From NCBI GenBank assembly GCA_900318545.1, contig ONLC01000104.1, forward strand, positions 1 through 7,503: a stretch of DNA of 7,503 bases, in the 5' to 3' direction. Made by a program: the position numbers and the translations under genes. Shown in pieces: positions 1 through 6,020 of this stretch. The stretch's first letter is position 1; every line of letters starts with the position of its first letter. A model generated the notes under the pieces. The model had not been told where the DNA came from, did no database searches, and saw only the letters and a list, made by a program, of their open reading frames with translations. Source of the DNA: an uncultured Eubacteriales bacterium. GTDB taxonomy: Bacteria > Bacillota > Clostridia > Oscillospirales > Ruminococcaceae.

Positions 1-87
1 ATGACTGTTGAAGAGTATCGAGAAGCTTGGAAGAATAATGATCCAGTATGTTATGTTCCGAGTAATGAAAAGAAAACTAAAGGTTAG
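1..87 (+). CDS. Small AT-rich reading frame, probably the 3' end of an upstream gene
   Basis: Frame 1 is open from the window edge to a TAG at 85-87 and gives 28 residues beginning MTVEEYREAW and ending in a Lys-rich tail (NEKKTKG). The first codon of the window happens to be ATG, but no ribosome site can be seen, so I cannot tell a complete mini-gene from the C-terminal part of a longer one. I do not recognise the protein. GC over 1-90 is 31/90 by hand count (34 %), clearly below the structural genes and close to that of the cargo genes at 5581-6000. It is followed by a strong terminator, as the second cargo gene is. This suggests a similar accessory insertion between an unseen upstream head gene and the protease. 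Confidence 0.4.
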   Translation: MTVEEYREAWKNNDPVCYVPSNEKKTKG

Positions 88-122
88 CAAGTGATTTCAC
101 TTAACAGTTGAATAACACACAT

Positions 123-143
123 AACCGCCTTCGGGCGGTTTTT
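123..143 (+). terminator. Intrinsic terminator with UUCG tetraloop
   Basis: A perfect 7-bp stem AACCGCC (123-129) / GGCGGTT (134-140) closes a TTCG loop, and the 3' arm runs into a T5 tract (139-143). The C(UUCG)G loop is an especially stable RNA tetraloop. It lies 36 bp after the stop codon at 87 and 116 bp before the protease start. A weaker 5-bp stem AAGTG/CACTT (89-102) lies between the stop codon and the terminator. Confidence 0.85.
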
Positions 144-152
144 ATGCCCAAC

Positions 153-173
153 TCTCCCCGGGGAGATAAACAG
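153..173. repeat. 14-bp perfect palindrome, copy 1 of a two-copy intergenic repeat
   Basis: TCTCCCCGGGGAGA (153-166) is its own reverse complement. The block TCTCCCCGGGGAGATA, one variable base, then ACAG recurs at 6568-6588 with 20 of 21 positions identical. As RNA it could form a 5-bp stem with a CCGG loop; as DNA it could bind a dimeric protein. In both places it is intergenic, it precedes a second hairpin ending in GGYGCTTTT, and it lies just upstream of a structural gene. Confidence 0.8.
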
Positions 174-184
174 AATACAGATAC

Positions 185-226
185 AAGCGTTTGCGAACGG
201 CAAAAATGCCGGTCACAGGCGCTTTT
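185..226 (+). promoter_or_regulatory. Folded leader element before the protease gene (possible weak terminator or attenuator)
   Basis: An outer stem AAGCG (185-189) / CGCTT (220-224) encloses a hairpin CGGCA (198-202) - AAAA - TGCCG (207-211), and the 3' arm ends in TTTT (223-226). The architecture (palindrome, ACAG, hairpin, GGYGCTTTT, ribosome site) matches the element in front of the tape measure gene at 6567-6618, although the stems differ in sequence. The outer stem is short, so termination here would be weak. RNA processing or translational control of the protease is equally possible. Confidence 0.4.
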
Positions 227-258
227 ATTATGCAAAAAAATCGAAAGAGGTGATAAAA

Positions 259-1422
259 ATGAAAGTTGAACTCAGAGCCGACACAGTAGAGCTGAGCGGC
301 TATGTAAACGCTGTCGAACGTAAGTCTGAGCTGTTGCCTAAAGCTAAGGGGCGTGACGCTCCCGGAGACTTTCGGGAGGTCATCAAACAAGGCGCTTTTG
401 CCGACAGTCTGAGAAGAAACCCGAAAGTAGATTTCAAGCTCAACCATTCAAGGGTGCTGCCTGACAGCATCGAGCTTGAAGAAGACAATATCGGCCTTTA
501 CGCCTGTGCACAGGTGACAGATGAAGAGATCATAAGCCTTGCCAGAGCAGGGAAGCTGAAAGGCTGGAGCTTCGGCATGAATCCGATTGAATCAAGCTAT
601 AAGCAGGCCTCAGACGGTACATACGAGCGTGATATAAGCAAGCTCGATATGTTTGAGGTGTCGATACTTACTCATCGGCCTGCTTATCCTGCAACGTCTG
701 TTGAGCTCAGAGACGGCAGAGTGATCGAGTACAGAGCAAGCGAAATAACGCCCGAAGAGCTCGACCAGATCAATCAGTATACTCTCAATGATATGAAAGC
801 GGAAGACCTCTTCACGTTTTCAGTGATTCTTTGTGACAACGAGATTGACAGAGACGGAGAACGCTTTTCAGTATCGGCTCTTGAAAAGCTGTCTGAGCTT
901 TATGTCGGCAAAACAGGCATCTTTGACCACGATCCTAAGGGCAGTAACCAGTCTGCAAGGATATATGACTGTTCTGTAGTAACTGATGTAAGCAGAACAA
1001 CAGCAGCCGGAGAGCCGCTCACACAGCTAAGAGCAAAGGCTTATATGGCAAGAACAAGCTCGAACGCTGACCTTATAACCGAGATATCCGCAGGCATAAA
1101 GAAGGAAGTGTCTGTAAGCTGCTCGGTTAGCAGGATAAGCTGTTCTATCTGCGGCACAGACCATCGCAGCAGGCCCTGCGAACACGTAAAAGGCAAGTAT
1201 TATGACGGCAAACGCTGTCATTTCATTCTTGATGAGCCGACCGATGCCTATGAGTGGTCATTCGTAGCTGTTCCTGCACAGAAGGGAGCAGGCGTTACCA
1301 AAATCTGTTCAGAGAGCGAACAGGAAGAAAAAGATAAAGCTATTATAGCGGCAAAGAGCCGTGAAATAGAGATTCTTAAAATGAAAGGAAGAAAAAACTA
1401 TGAATCTGAGAGCACTTATTGA
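259..1422 (+). CDS. Prohead protease, HK97 type, with two protease-like halves in tandem
   Basis: This protein should process the prohead by trimming the capsid protein's N-terminal region during assembly. I start it at ATG 259, 6 bp after GAGGTG (247-252); a GTG at 250 lies inside that ribosome site. The product has 387 residues. The first half has the usual HK97 protease features: His63 in KLNHS, Ser104 in KGWSFGM, Glu133 in FEVSILTHRPAYPAT. The second half (about 183-350) repeats the layout: His224 in IFDHD, Ser285 in KKEVSVSC, Glu332 in YEWSFVAVPAQ. Between its Ser and Glu lies a Cys/His-rich insert (Cys295, Cys298, Cys307, His309, Cys320, His321) that could bind a metal. The C-terminal tail (about 351-387) is highly charged. 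Its end overlaps the capsid gene by 23 bp. Assignment as a prohead protease is firm; activity of both halves is inference. Confidence 0.88.
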   Translation: MKVELRADTVELSGYVNAVERKSELLPKAKGRDAPGDFREVIKQGAFADSLRRNPKVDFKLNHSRVLPDSIELEEDNIGLYACAQVTDEEIISLARAGKLKGWSFGMNPIESSYKQASDGTYERDISKLDMFEVSILTHRPAYPATSVELRDGRVIEYRASEITPEELDQINQYTLNDMKAEDLFTFSVILCDNEIDRDGERFSVSALEKLSELYVGKTGIFDHDPKGSNQSARIYDCSVVTDVSRTTAAGEPLTQLRAKAYMARTSSNADLITEISAGIKKEVSVSCSVSRISCSICGTDHRSRPCEHVKGKYYDGKRCHFILDEPTDAYEWSFVAVPAQKGAGVTKICSESEQEEKDKAIIAAKSREIEILKMKGRKNYESESTY

Positions 1423-2608
1423 AAAGAGAAACAAGCTCCTCGACGATATGCAGAAGATCGTTGAGGCAGCCAACACCGAGACCAGAGCATTCACAAATGA
1501 TGAGCTTGCGAGCTACGAGAACATGAAGGCTGAGGTTGAAAACCTTGACAAGACCATCTCTGCTGCAGAGGAGCTCCGCTCGATCGAAAGTAAGGGAGCT
1601 GTTACAGAGCCCGGAGCAGCCGTGAAAAGCGATACTGAACTCAAGGAGAAAGCCTTCGAGAATTATCTGAGAGGCAGGATCAGCAAGGAGACCAGAGATG
1701 CAGACGCCAATCTGACCTTTGGCGACAACGGAGCTGTAGTACCTACATCTATCGTAAACAAGATCATTGACAAGGTTGTTGAGATCTCACCTCTGTATTC
1801 GCTTGCTACAAGATACAATGTCAAGGGAAACCTCACTATTCCGTACTATGACAGCGAAACGAGCGATATTACAGTTGCTTATGCTGATGAGTTCACCGAG
1901 CTCACATCAACAAGCGGCAGCTTCAAGAGTATCACCCTTACGGGCTTCCTCGCAGGCGTTCTTACCAAGATCTCCAAAAAGCTTCTGAATAACTCTAACT
2001 TTGATCTGCTCGGCTTTGTCATCAGGAAAATGGCAGAGAATATTGCAGTATGGATCGAAAAAGAGCTTATCTGCGGCACCGTCGACAAGATCGAAGGTCT
2101 TTCCAAGCTGACAGCAGCTGTAACAACGTCTGCGAACAACAAGATCACTTCTGATGAGCTTATCGACCTTCAGGATGCTATACCCGATACATATCAGGGA
2201 GATGCAGTCTGGATCATGTCCAAGAAGACAAGAAATTCTATCAGAAAGCTCAAAGACGGTCAGGGTAATTACCTGCTCGAAAGAGATTTCTCGGGTAAAT
2301 GGAGATACGTTCTGCTCGGCAGACCTGTTATGATCTCAAAGAATATGCCTGAAATTGCCGAGGGTGCCAAGGCGATTATCTACGGTGATATGAGCGGCCT
2401 TGCAGTTAAGGTTTCCGAGGAAGCAGAGGTCACAGTTCTTCGTGAAAAGTATGCAACTCAGCACGCTGTCGGCGTAGTCGCATATATCGATATTGACTCC
2501 AAGGTTGAGAACGCAGAGAAGATCGCAGTGCTCAGCATCAAGTCATCAGAACCTGATCCCGACCCCGATCCTGATCCGTCTGATAATACTGAAGGCGAAC
2601 AGAGCTGA
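1400..2608 (+). CDS. Major capsid protein, HK97 fold
   Basis: This 402-residue protein should build the icosahedral shell. Residues 1-62 are a charged, probably coiled-coil helix (RALIEKRNKLLDDMQ onward), the delta/scaffold region that the protease removes in this family. A linker of about 63-105 leads to the mature domain: VVPTSIVNKIIDKVVEISPL (113-132), LTIPYYDS (145-152), ITLTGFLAGVLTKISKKLL (178-196), a spine-like helix around 198-225, WIMSKKTRNSIRKLKDGQGN (271-290) and LGRPVMISKNMP (306-317). These follow the Phage_capsid family order. ATG 1400 has AAAGGA at 1384-1389 and lies inside the end of the protease gene, suggesting coupled translation. The C-terminus is odd: residues 385-393 are PDPDPDPDP, followed by nine mostly polar residues. 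I see no decoration domain after this linker-like tail. Confidence 0.95.
   Translation: MNLRALIEKRNKLLDDMQKIVEAANTETRAFTNDELASYENMKAEVENLDKTISAAEELRSIESKGAVTEPGAAVKSDTELKEKAFENYLRGRISKETRDADANLTFGDNGAVVPTSIVNKIIDKVVEISPLYSLATRYNVKGNLTIPYYDSETSDITVAYADEFTELTSTSGSFKSITLTGFLAGVLTKISKKLLNNSNFDLLGFVIRKMAENIAVWIEKELICGTVDKIEGLSKLTAAVTTSANNKITSDELIDLQDAIPDTYQGDAVWIMSKKTRNSIRKLKDGQGNYLLERDFSGKWRYVLLGRPVMISKNMPEIAEGAKAIIYGDMSGLAVKVSEEAEVTVLREKYATQHAVGVVAYIDIDSKVENAEKIAVLSIKSSEPDPDPDPDPSDNTEGEQS
2552..2578 (+). repeat. Pro-Asp codon repeat at the end of the capsid gene
   Basis: Four consecutive Pro-Asp pairs and a final Pro (residues 385-393 of the capsid protein) are encoded by alternating CCN and GAY codons. 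The codons vary (CCT, CCC, CCG; GAT, GAC), so this is not a pure nucleotide microsatellite. Such Pro-Asp tracts usually act as stiff spacers before an extra domain, but only nine residues follow. Confidence 0.8.
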
Positions 2609-2622
2609 CAAGGAGGTAAACT

Positions 2623-2916
2623 ATGAAGATAAGCGAAGTAACAGATGAACAGATATTCAGCTTTATGAGAGTTGATGACCCTACAGATGAAGATACTGAA
2701 TTTCTAAGTATCATCAAGCCTGCCGCCAAGTCCTTTATAATCGGCTATACCGCACTCACAGTGGAAGAACTCGACGAGCATGAGGATCTAACTATCGCTT
2801 ATCTTGTCCTGATCGAAGATATGTTTGACAATCGTGCGCTGACGGTCAATTCAGCAAACCTGAACCGCACGACTGAGAACATCTTATCGATGTACGCTAA
2901 GAATCATATCGGATAG
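2623..2916 (+). CDS. Head-tail connector, gp6-like
   Basis: The 97-residue product is small, acidic and predicted mostly helical. It opens with MKISEVTDEQIFSFMRVDDP and ends with a segment (RTTENILSMYAKNHIG) typical of gp6-like connector proteins, which form a ring under the portal and help hold packaged DNA. A helix-rich core includes FLSIIKPAAKSFIIGYT and LTIAYLVLIEDMFDNR. The start is well set: AGGAGG at 2611-2616 lies 6 bp before ATG, and 14 bp separate it from the capsid stop codon. Its place directly after the capsid gene is standard. The assignment rests on motif resemblance plus gene order. Confidence 0.85.
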   Translation: MKISEVTDEQIFSFMRVDDPTDEDTEFLSIIKPAAKSFIIGYTALTVEELDEHEDLTIAYLVLIEDMFDNRALTVNSANLNRTTENILSMYAKNHIG

Positions 2917-2928
2917 GAGGCGGTCACG

Positions 2929-3303
2929 ATGATAAATCCTGGGATCATGGATAAGAAAATTATGATCCAGAAAAACATTTCTGGAAAAGATGATCGTGGA
3001 AACCCTATAGACAACTGGCAGGATTACTATAATCCATGGGCTTACGTCAATGAACTTAGCGGAGATGAATTCTATTCGGCTCGACTTGCTAATTCAGAAA
3101 AAACCGTAAAATTCACAGTCCGCTATACTCCAAAGCTCAAAGACCTCGACACATCATCGTATCGCCTTCTGTTCAGAGGACGTATCTACGACATAACGTT
3201 CATCGATAATCCGCAGTTCAGAAATGAAGTTCTGAAGATCTCCGCTATATGTAAGGACGGTAATAACAATGGATCTGGACAAGCAGCTCAAAGCGGTCTG
3301 TGA
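2929..3303 (+). CDS. Head-tail adaptor (head-tail joining protein)
   Basis: The 124-residue protein fits the Phage_H_T_join family, which forms the stopper/adaptor ring between connector and tail. Visible features are the start MINPGIMDKKIMIQK, the segment DDRGNPIDNWQDYYNPWAYV, then SGDEFYSARLANSEKTVKFTVRYT and the beta-rich end YRLLFRGRIYDITFID. AGGAGG at 2915-2920 overlaps the TAG stop codon of the connector gene (2914-2916), so the two are probably translationally coupled. The last residues (GNNNGSGQAAQSGL) are low complexity and are encoded where the next gene begins in another frame, so this tail may reflect gene packing rather than function. Confidence 0.88.
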   Translation: MINPGIMDKKIMIQKNISGKDDRGNPIDNWQDYYNPWAYVNELSGDEFYSARLANSEKTVKFTVRYTPKLKDLDTSSYRLLFRGRIYDITFIDNPQFRNEVLKISAICKDGNNNGSGQAAQSGL

Positions 3304-3679
3304 TGATACGTTTGCTTACGTCACATCAAACTGTGACAAATATGCAAAGAAGCACGCAAAGAGACTTGCAGAAAAACTTAAAGAGACTTCTCCTAAGCTG
3401 AAAAAGCCAAAGAAGGGCAGAACTCCCGGAAAGTATGCAAAAGGCTGGGAGTCAAAAAAGACTACTCAGCACTCATACGCTCCTGAATACATTGTCCGCA
3501 ATAAGACGGACTATCAGCTCACACATCTGCTGGAGAACGGCCATGCCGTTATCGGCAAGGACGGAGTCAGAAGAGAGGGCAGCTACGGCAAGGTGCCTCA
3601 CATCAACAAGGCTGCCGATGAGGAGATCGAAGAATTTGTGAAAGATATGGAGGAACACTGCCTTGATAATAACACCTGA
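3269..3679 (+). CDS. HK97 gp10-like head-tail or tail completion protein
   Basis: The 136-residue basic protein has a Lys-rich N-terminal helix (CDKYAKKHAKRLAEKLKETS), then GRTPGKYAKGWESKK, and the family signature around LENGHAVIGKDG and GKVPHINKAADEEIEEFVKDM. In HK97-type phages gp10 proteins act at the head-tail or tail-end interface, and the neighbours here are the expected ones. It overlaps the preceding gene by 35 bp. AAGGA at 3253-3257 is about 11 bp upstream of ATG 3269, a slightly long spacing, so translation may depend on ribosomes arriving from the adaptor gene. Confidence 0.88.
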   Translation: MDLDKQLKAVCDDTFAYVTSNCDKYAKKHAKRLAEKLKETSPKLKKPKKGRTPGKYAKGWESKKTTQHSYAPEYIVRNKTDYQLTHLLENGHAVIGKDGVRREGSYGKVPHINKAADEEIEEFVKDMEEHCLDNNT

Positions 3680-3992
3680 ACACTTATATGAGCTGTTATC
3701 GGCAAGCTTTCCGACCTGCTTTTATGATTTCTCAGCTCTCAAACCTGAGGACAGACCCTCAGCGCCGCCTTACTGTGCGATACTGGAAGAGTCACCCGGC
3801 CGCACTACCGCCGATAACAAGACGTATTACAAAGAGCCCCGATACACTGTGGAGCTCTATGTCACACGCACAGACTACGTTTCGGAGAATATTCTTGAGC
3901 AGATATTTTCCGACAACGACATTTATTTTGATAAGGACAGCAAGCTCTTTATAAGAGACGAAAGCAAGATCCTTATCACGTACCACATATGA
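3663..3992 (+). CDS. Tail terminator-like protein, TTG start
   Basis: This 109-residue protein lies where the tail terminator (minor tail, gpU-like) belongs, between gp10-like and tail tube genes, and would cap the tail tube at its head end. Features include MIITPEHLYELLSASFP, DRPSAPPYCAI, then TTADNKTYYKEPRYTVELYV and ENILEQIFSDNDIYFD, an alpha/beta layout common in small terminator proteins. The start is TTG at 3663: GGAGGA (3649-3654) lies 8 bp upstream, and no other Met codon occurs in the frame. It overlaps the end of the gp10-like gene by 17 bp. The family is inferred from size, position and pattern. Confidence 0.7.
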   Translation: MIITPEHLYELLSASFPTCFYDFSALKPEDRPSAPPYCAILEESPGRTTADNKTYYKEPRYTVELYVTRTDYVSENILEQIFSDNDIYFDKDSKLFIRDESKILITYHI

Positions 3993-4005
3993 AAGGATGA
4001 TAAAA

Positions 4006-4821
4006 ATGTCAAGAAACAAGATCAAGTACGGCATCAAAAACGCTCACGTTGCAAAAATAATATCGGGAGATGCTAACGGATACACCTATGGCACACCTTT
4101 CGCTTGCCCTGGCATGAAGTCGGTCTCACTTAATAACAGTATGTCGACTGCCAATGTACCGGCAGATGACATCGATGACTATGCTTCTCAGTCTGTCAAT
4201 AACGGCTATGAAGGAACTGTTGAAATTGTTGTACTTCCGAAAGAGTTTGAAGAGCAGATACTTAACGACTCAAACGGTGTTGAGGACTCCGATGCAAAAA
4301 TGTCAGAGTTTGCATTTATGTTCGAGTTTGACGGAGATGTGAATAAAGGAAGAAGTTGCCTGTGGAGATGTGCCCTTACTCAGCGTCCGTCGATCGTTCA
4401 TAACACGAAATCCTCGAATTTCTCTGTTGATACTGACACAATCAATATTAAGTCTATGCCCAGACTGGACAACAGAAAAGTCAAAGGTAAGTGCTACGAG
4501 GACTGGGACGTATATGCTAATTTCTTCAATGCCGTTCCTGCCCCCAGCGACTTCGTAGAGCCTGATGCTCCCGGCTACTACTCAGTAACCCAGACACTGT
4601 CTCATGTTACATCGAGCTTTACCGGCTCACAGGCTGCATCCGGCTCTGCATTCACAGCTACACTGACGGAGCAGATCGGACATACGATCGGTACTGTCAC
4701 CGTAACAATGGGCGGAACCGATGTAACATCCACTGCATACGATGACGAAACAGGTGTTATCACAATCGCCGAAGTAACAGGCGCTATCGTTATAACAGCA
4801 TCAGCGACAGCAGATACATAA
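4006..4821 (+). CDS. Major tail tube protein (phi13-type) with C-terminal Ig-like domain
   Basis: The protein forms the tail tube. I start it at ATG 4006 because AAAGGA (3992-3997) is then 8 bp away; an in-frame ATG at 3997 overlaps that site. The product has 271 residues. The tube core (about 1-178) contains KYGIKNAHVAKI, FACPGMKSVSLNN, GTVEIVVLPKEF (70-81), EFAFMFEFDG (101-110) and SVDTDTINIKS (140-150). A Pro-rich linker (177-190) leads to an Ig-like/BIG domain (about 191-269) with alternating Thr/Val strands, for example GTVTVTMGGTDVTSTAY and GVITIAEVTGAIVITASA. Such domains project from the virion surface and may bind host or gut surface glycans. Its core looks paralogous to the next gene. 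Confidence 0.88.
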   Translation: MSRNKIKYGIKNAHVAKIISGDANGYTYGTPFACPGMKSVSLNNSMSTANVPADDIDDYASQSVNNGYEGTVEIVVLPKEFEEQILNDSNGVEDSDAKMSEFAFMFEFDGDVNKGRSCLWRCALTQRPSIVHNTKSSNFSVDTDTINIKSMPRLDNRKVKGKCYEDWDVYANFFNAVPAPSDFVEPDAPGYYSVTQTLSHVTSSFTGSQAASGSAFTATLTEQIGHTIGTVTVTMGGTDVTSTAYDDETGVITIAEVTGAIVITASATADT

Positions 4822-4836
4822 GGGGAGGGGAAGTAA

Positions 4837-5376
4837 ATGCCAAGATCAGCGAGCTGCGGTTTCCGCAATTTTCATTATTGTTTAAGAACGGGCACCGCAG
4901 CTCCTGTGGCGCTTCCCGGTGCGATAAGGCTAGGCAGGGAACCGAATATGGAGCCGATAGTCATCACACCTAACATAACAGGAAACCCGACCGAATATAC
5001 AGTAGGATATGCTGACAAGGGAATAAAGCTCGATCTTGAGATAGTGAGTCTTCCCGAGTCTTTTCTGATCGAAGTTCTGGGCTATACGCTCAGTAACGGT
5101 ATTCTTATAGAGAATGAACACCCAAAAATACACTTTGCACTGCTATACGAAACTCATTTTACCGACGGAAGAGCGATTCGTCACAGCTATATGGATTGTG
5201 TATGTGCAAAGCCCAAATTCGACGCTACAACGCTCTCATCGAGCTTTAATATAGATACTAAGCGGCTTGAAATCAGAGCCAACAAAGATATTTTCGGAAG
5301 TAACTGCTATAAGAAAAGCATTACAGCCGAGCAGAACGAAACCATTTTTAATAACTGGTTTACAAGGTTATATTGA
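4837..5376 (+). CDS. Second tail tube-like protein (paralogue of the preceding gene, without Ig-like domain)
   Basis: This 179-residue protein aligns with the tail tube core next to it: DLEIVSLPESF (66-76) with TVEIVVLPKEF, the FALLYETHFTDGRAIRHS segment (100-117) with FMFEFDG...GRSCLW, and SFNIDTKRLEI (136-146) with NFSVDTDTINI. The N-termini share a G-[KR]-N-x-H...PG pattern. It lacks the Ig-like domain and ends in NNWFTRLY. GGGGAGGGG (4822-4830) lies 6 bp before ATG and 15 bp separate it from the preceding stop codon. It may be a minor tube ring, a tail-end component, or a diverged copy; which of these cannot be told from sequence. Confidence 0.7.
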   Translation: MPRSASCGFRNFHYCLRTGTAAPVALPGAIRLGREPNMEPIVITPNITGNPTEYTVGYADKGIKLDLEIVSLPESFLIEVLGYTLSNGILIENEHPKIHFALLYETHFTDGRAIRHSYMDCVCAKPKFDATTLSSSFNIDTKRLEIRANKDIFGSNCYKKSITAEQNETIFNNWFTRLY

Positions 5377-5377
5377 T

Positions 5378-5821
5378 ATGAAAATAAGAAAGACTTACAT
5401 ATATGAGCCCTCAGCTCCTGCTTATATGGTCAGTAAGATAAAAGAGATTGAGATTTTACGGCTGAAGTTCAGATATATCGAGGTTCGGTATCGTGAAGAC
5501 CAGGCAAGAGATGAACACGGCCGCTTTATTGATGAGGGCGGAAGCTCCGCCAGCAGCTCAGATAATGGCGGAAATGACTTGACAGATCATTCTGAAAGTG
5601 TTAGACTTGATAGTAACGGAGTTCCGTTTAATTATCCAAACATCGAATTACCATATAAAGAGTATAAAAGCTTTACAGATAATGTTGGAATGGTTTATCA
5701 TTCTAAATATGAGGGAAAAGAATACTGTAGGTATTCAACAACACGAAAGACATATTATTTTGAAAATCGAGGTATAGGCGACTATAATATTTATCGAGTA
5801 AAGGAGCAAAAAGATGACTAA
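5378..5821 (+). CDS. Cargo protein: ARDEHGRF junction motif followed by an AT-rich C-terminal domain
   Basis: Not a recognised virion part. I start it at ATG 5378, one base after the preceding stop codon, with weak AAGG at 5364-5367; an in-frame ATG at 5267 would overlap the tail gene by 110 bp. The 147 residues comprise a basic region with KEIEILRLKFRYIEVRY (22-38), the motif DQARDEHGRF (41-50), a Gly/Ser-rich linker (51-70) and a C-terminal domain (about 71-147) with LPYKEY (91-96) and TYYFENRGIGDYNIYRV (125-141). From memory, LPxKEY plus FENxGxxxY recurs after RDE[HR]GRF linkers in other Firmicutes phage proteins; I cannot check this here. GC is 32/60 at 5521-5580 but 17/60 at 5641-5700, so the C-terminal domain looks exchanged. 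It overlaps the next gene by 8 bp. Confidence 0.75.
   Translation: MKIRKTYIYEPSAPAYMVSKIKEIEILRLKFRYIEVRYREDQARDEHGRFIDEGGSSASSSDNGGNDLTDHSESVRLDSNGVPFNYPNIELPYKEYKSFTDNVGMVYHSKYEGKEYCRYSTTRKTYYFENRGIGDYNIYRVKEQKDD
5579..5607 (+). promoter_or_regulatory. Possible internal promoter at the cargo junction
   Basis: A consensus -35 box TTGACA (5579-5584) is followed after 17 bp by TAGACT (5602-5607), which matches four of six bases of TATAAT. It falls exactly where base composition changes inside the cargo gene and could give extra transcript for the downstream 68-residue protein. A TTGACA is expected about once or twice per strand by chance in 7.5 kb, so this is weak evidence. Confidence 0.2.
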
Positions 5822-6020
5822 AACAGAAGAACTTGAAATGCTGCTTAAATCCGTAAAGGATTCATATTCAGATTTTGTCAATGGTGGATTAATGGAAGCC
5901 AGAGATAATAATAGATATGCTGAAATGGTGATCGAGTATATTAAAAGTCATCCCAATGCATCAACTTCTGATGTTATAAAGTTTGAAACGGAAGAAGTAT
6001 TTGGAATCAAGCCGCTCTGA
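5814..6020 (+). CDS. Small acidic protein coupled to the cargo gene (partner or immunity-like candidate)
   Basis: A 68-residue protein I do not recognise. It begins MTKTEELEMLLKSVKDSYSD and continues with a likely second helix (AEMVIEYIKSHPNAS) and the segment TSDVIKFETEEVFGIKPL. It is acidic, probably all-helical and cytosolic; no signal peptide or membrane segment is visible. AAGGAG (5801-5806) lies 7 bp before ATG, and the gene overlaps the cargo gene by 8 bp, so the two are made together. Its GC is about one third, well below the flanking tail genes. Its last codons and stop codon form part of a terminator. Small acidic size, coupling and downstream position resemble immunity or antitoxin genes, but that is inference only. 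Confidence 0.75.
   Translation: MTKTEELEMLLKSVKDSYSDFVNGGLMEARDNNRYAEMVIEYIKSHPNASTSDVIKFETEEVFGIKPL

Noticed and set aside
250..258. GTG 250 as the protease start
   Set aside because: The GTG is part of the ribosome site itself; ATG 259 has correct spacing.
3997..4005. ATG 3997 as the tail tube start
   Set aside because: It overlaps its own AAAGGA ribosome site; ATG 4006 is correctly spaced.
5267..5377. Upstream ATG extending the cargo gene by 37 residues
   Set aside because: It would overlap the second tail tube-like gene by 110 bp, and the extra residues look like a shadow of that gene; ATG 5378 fits the operon packing.
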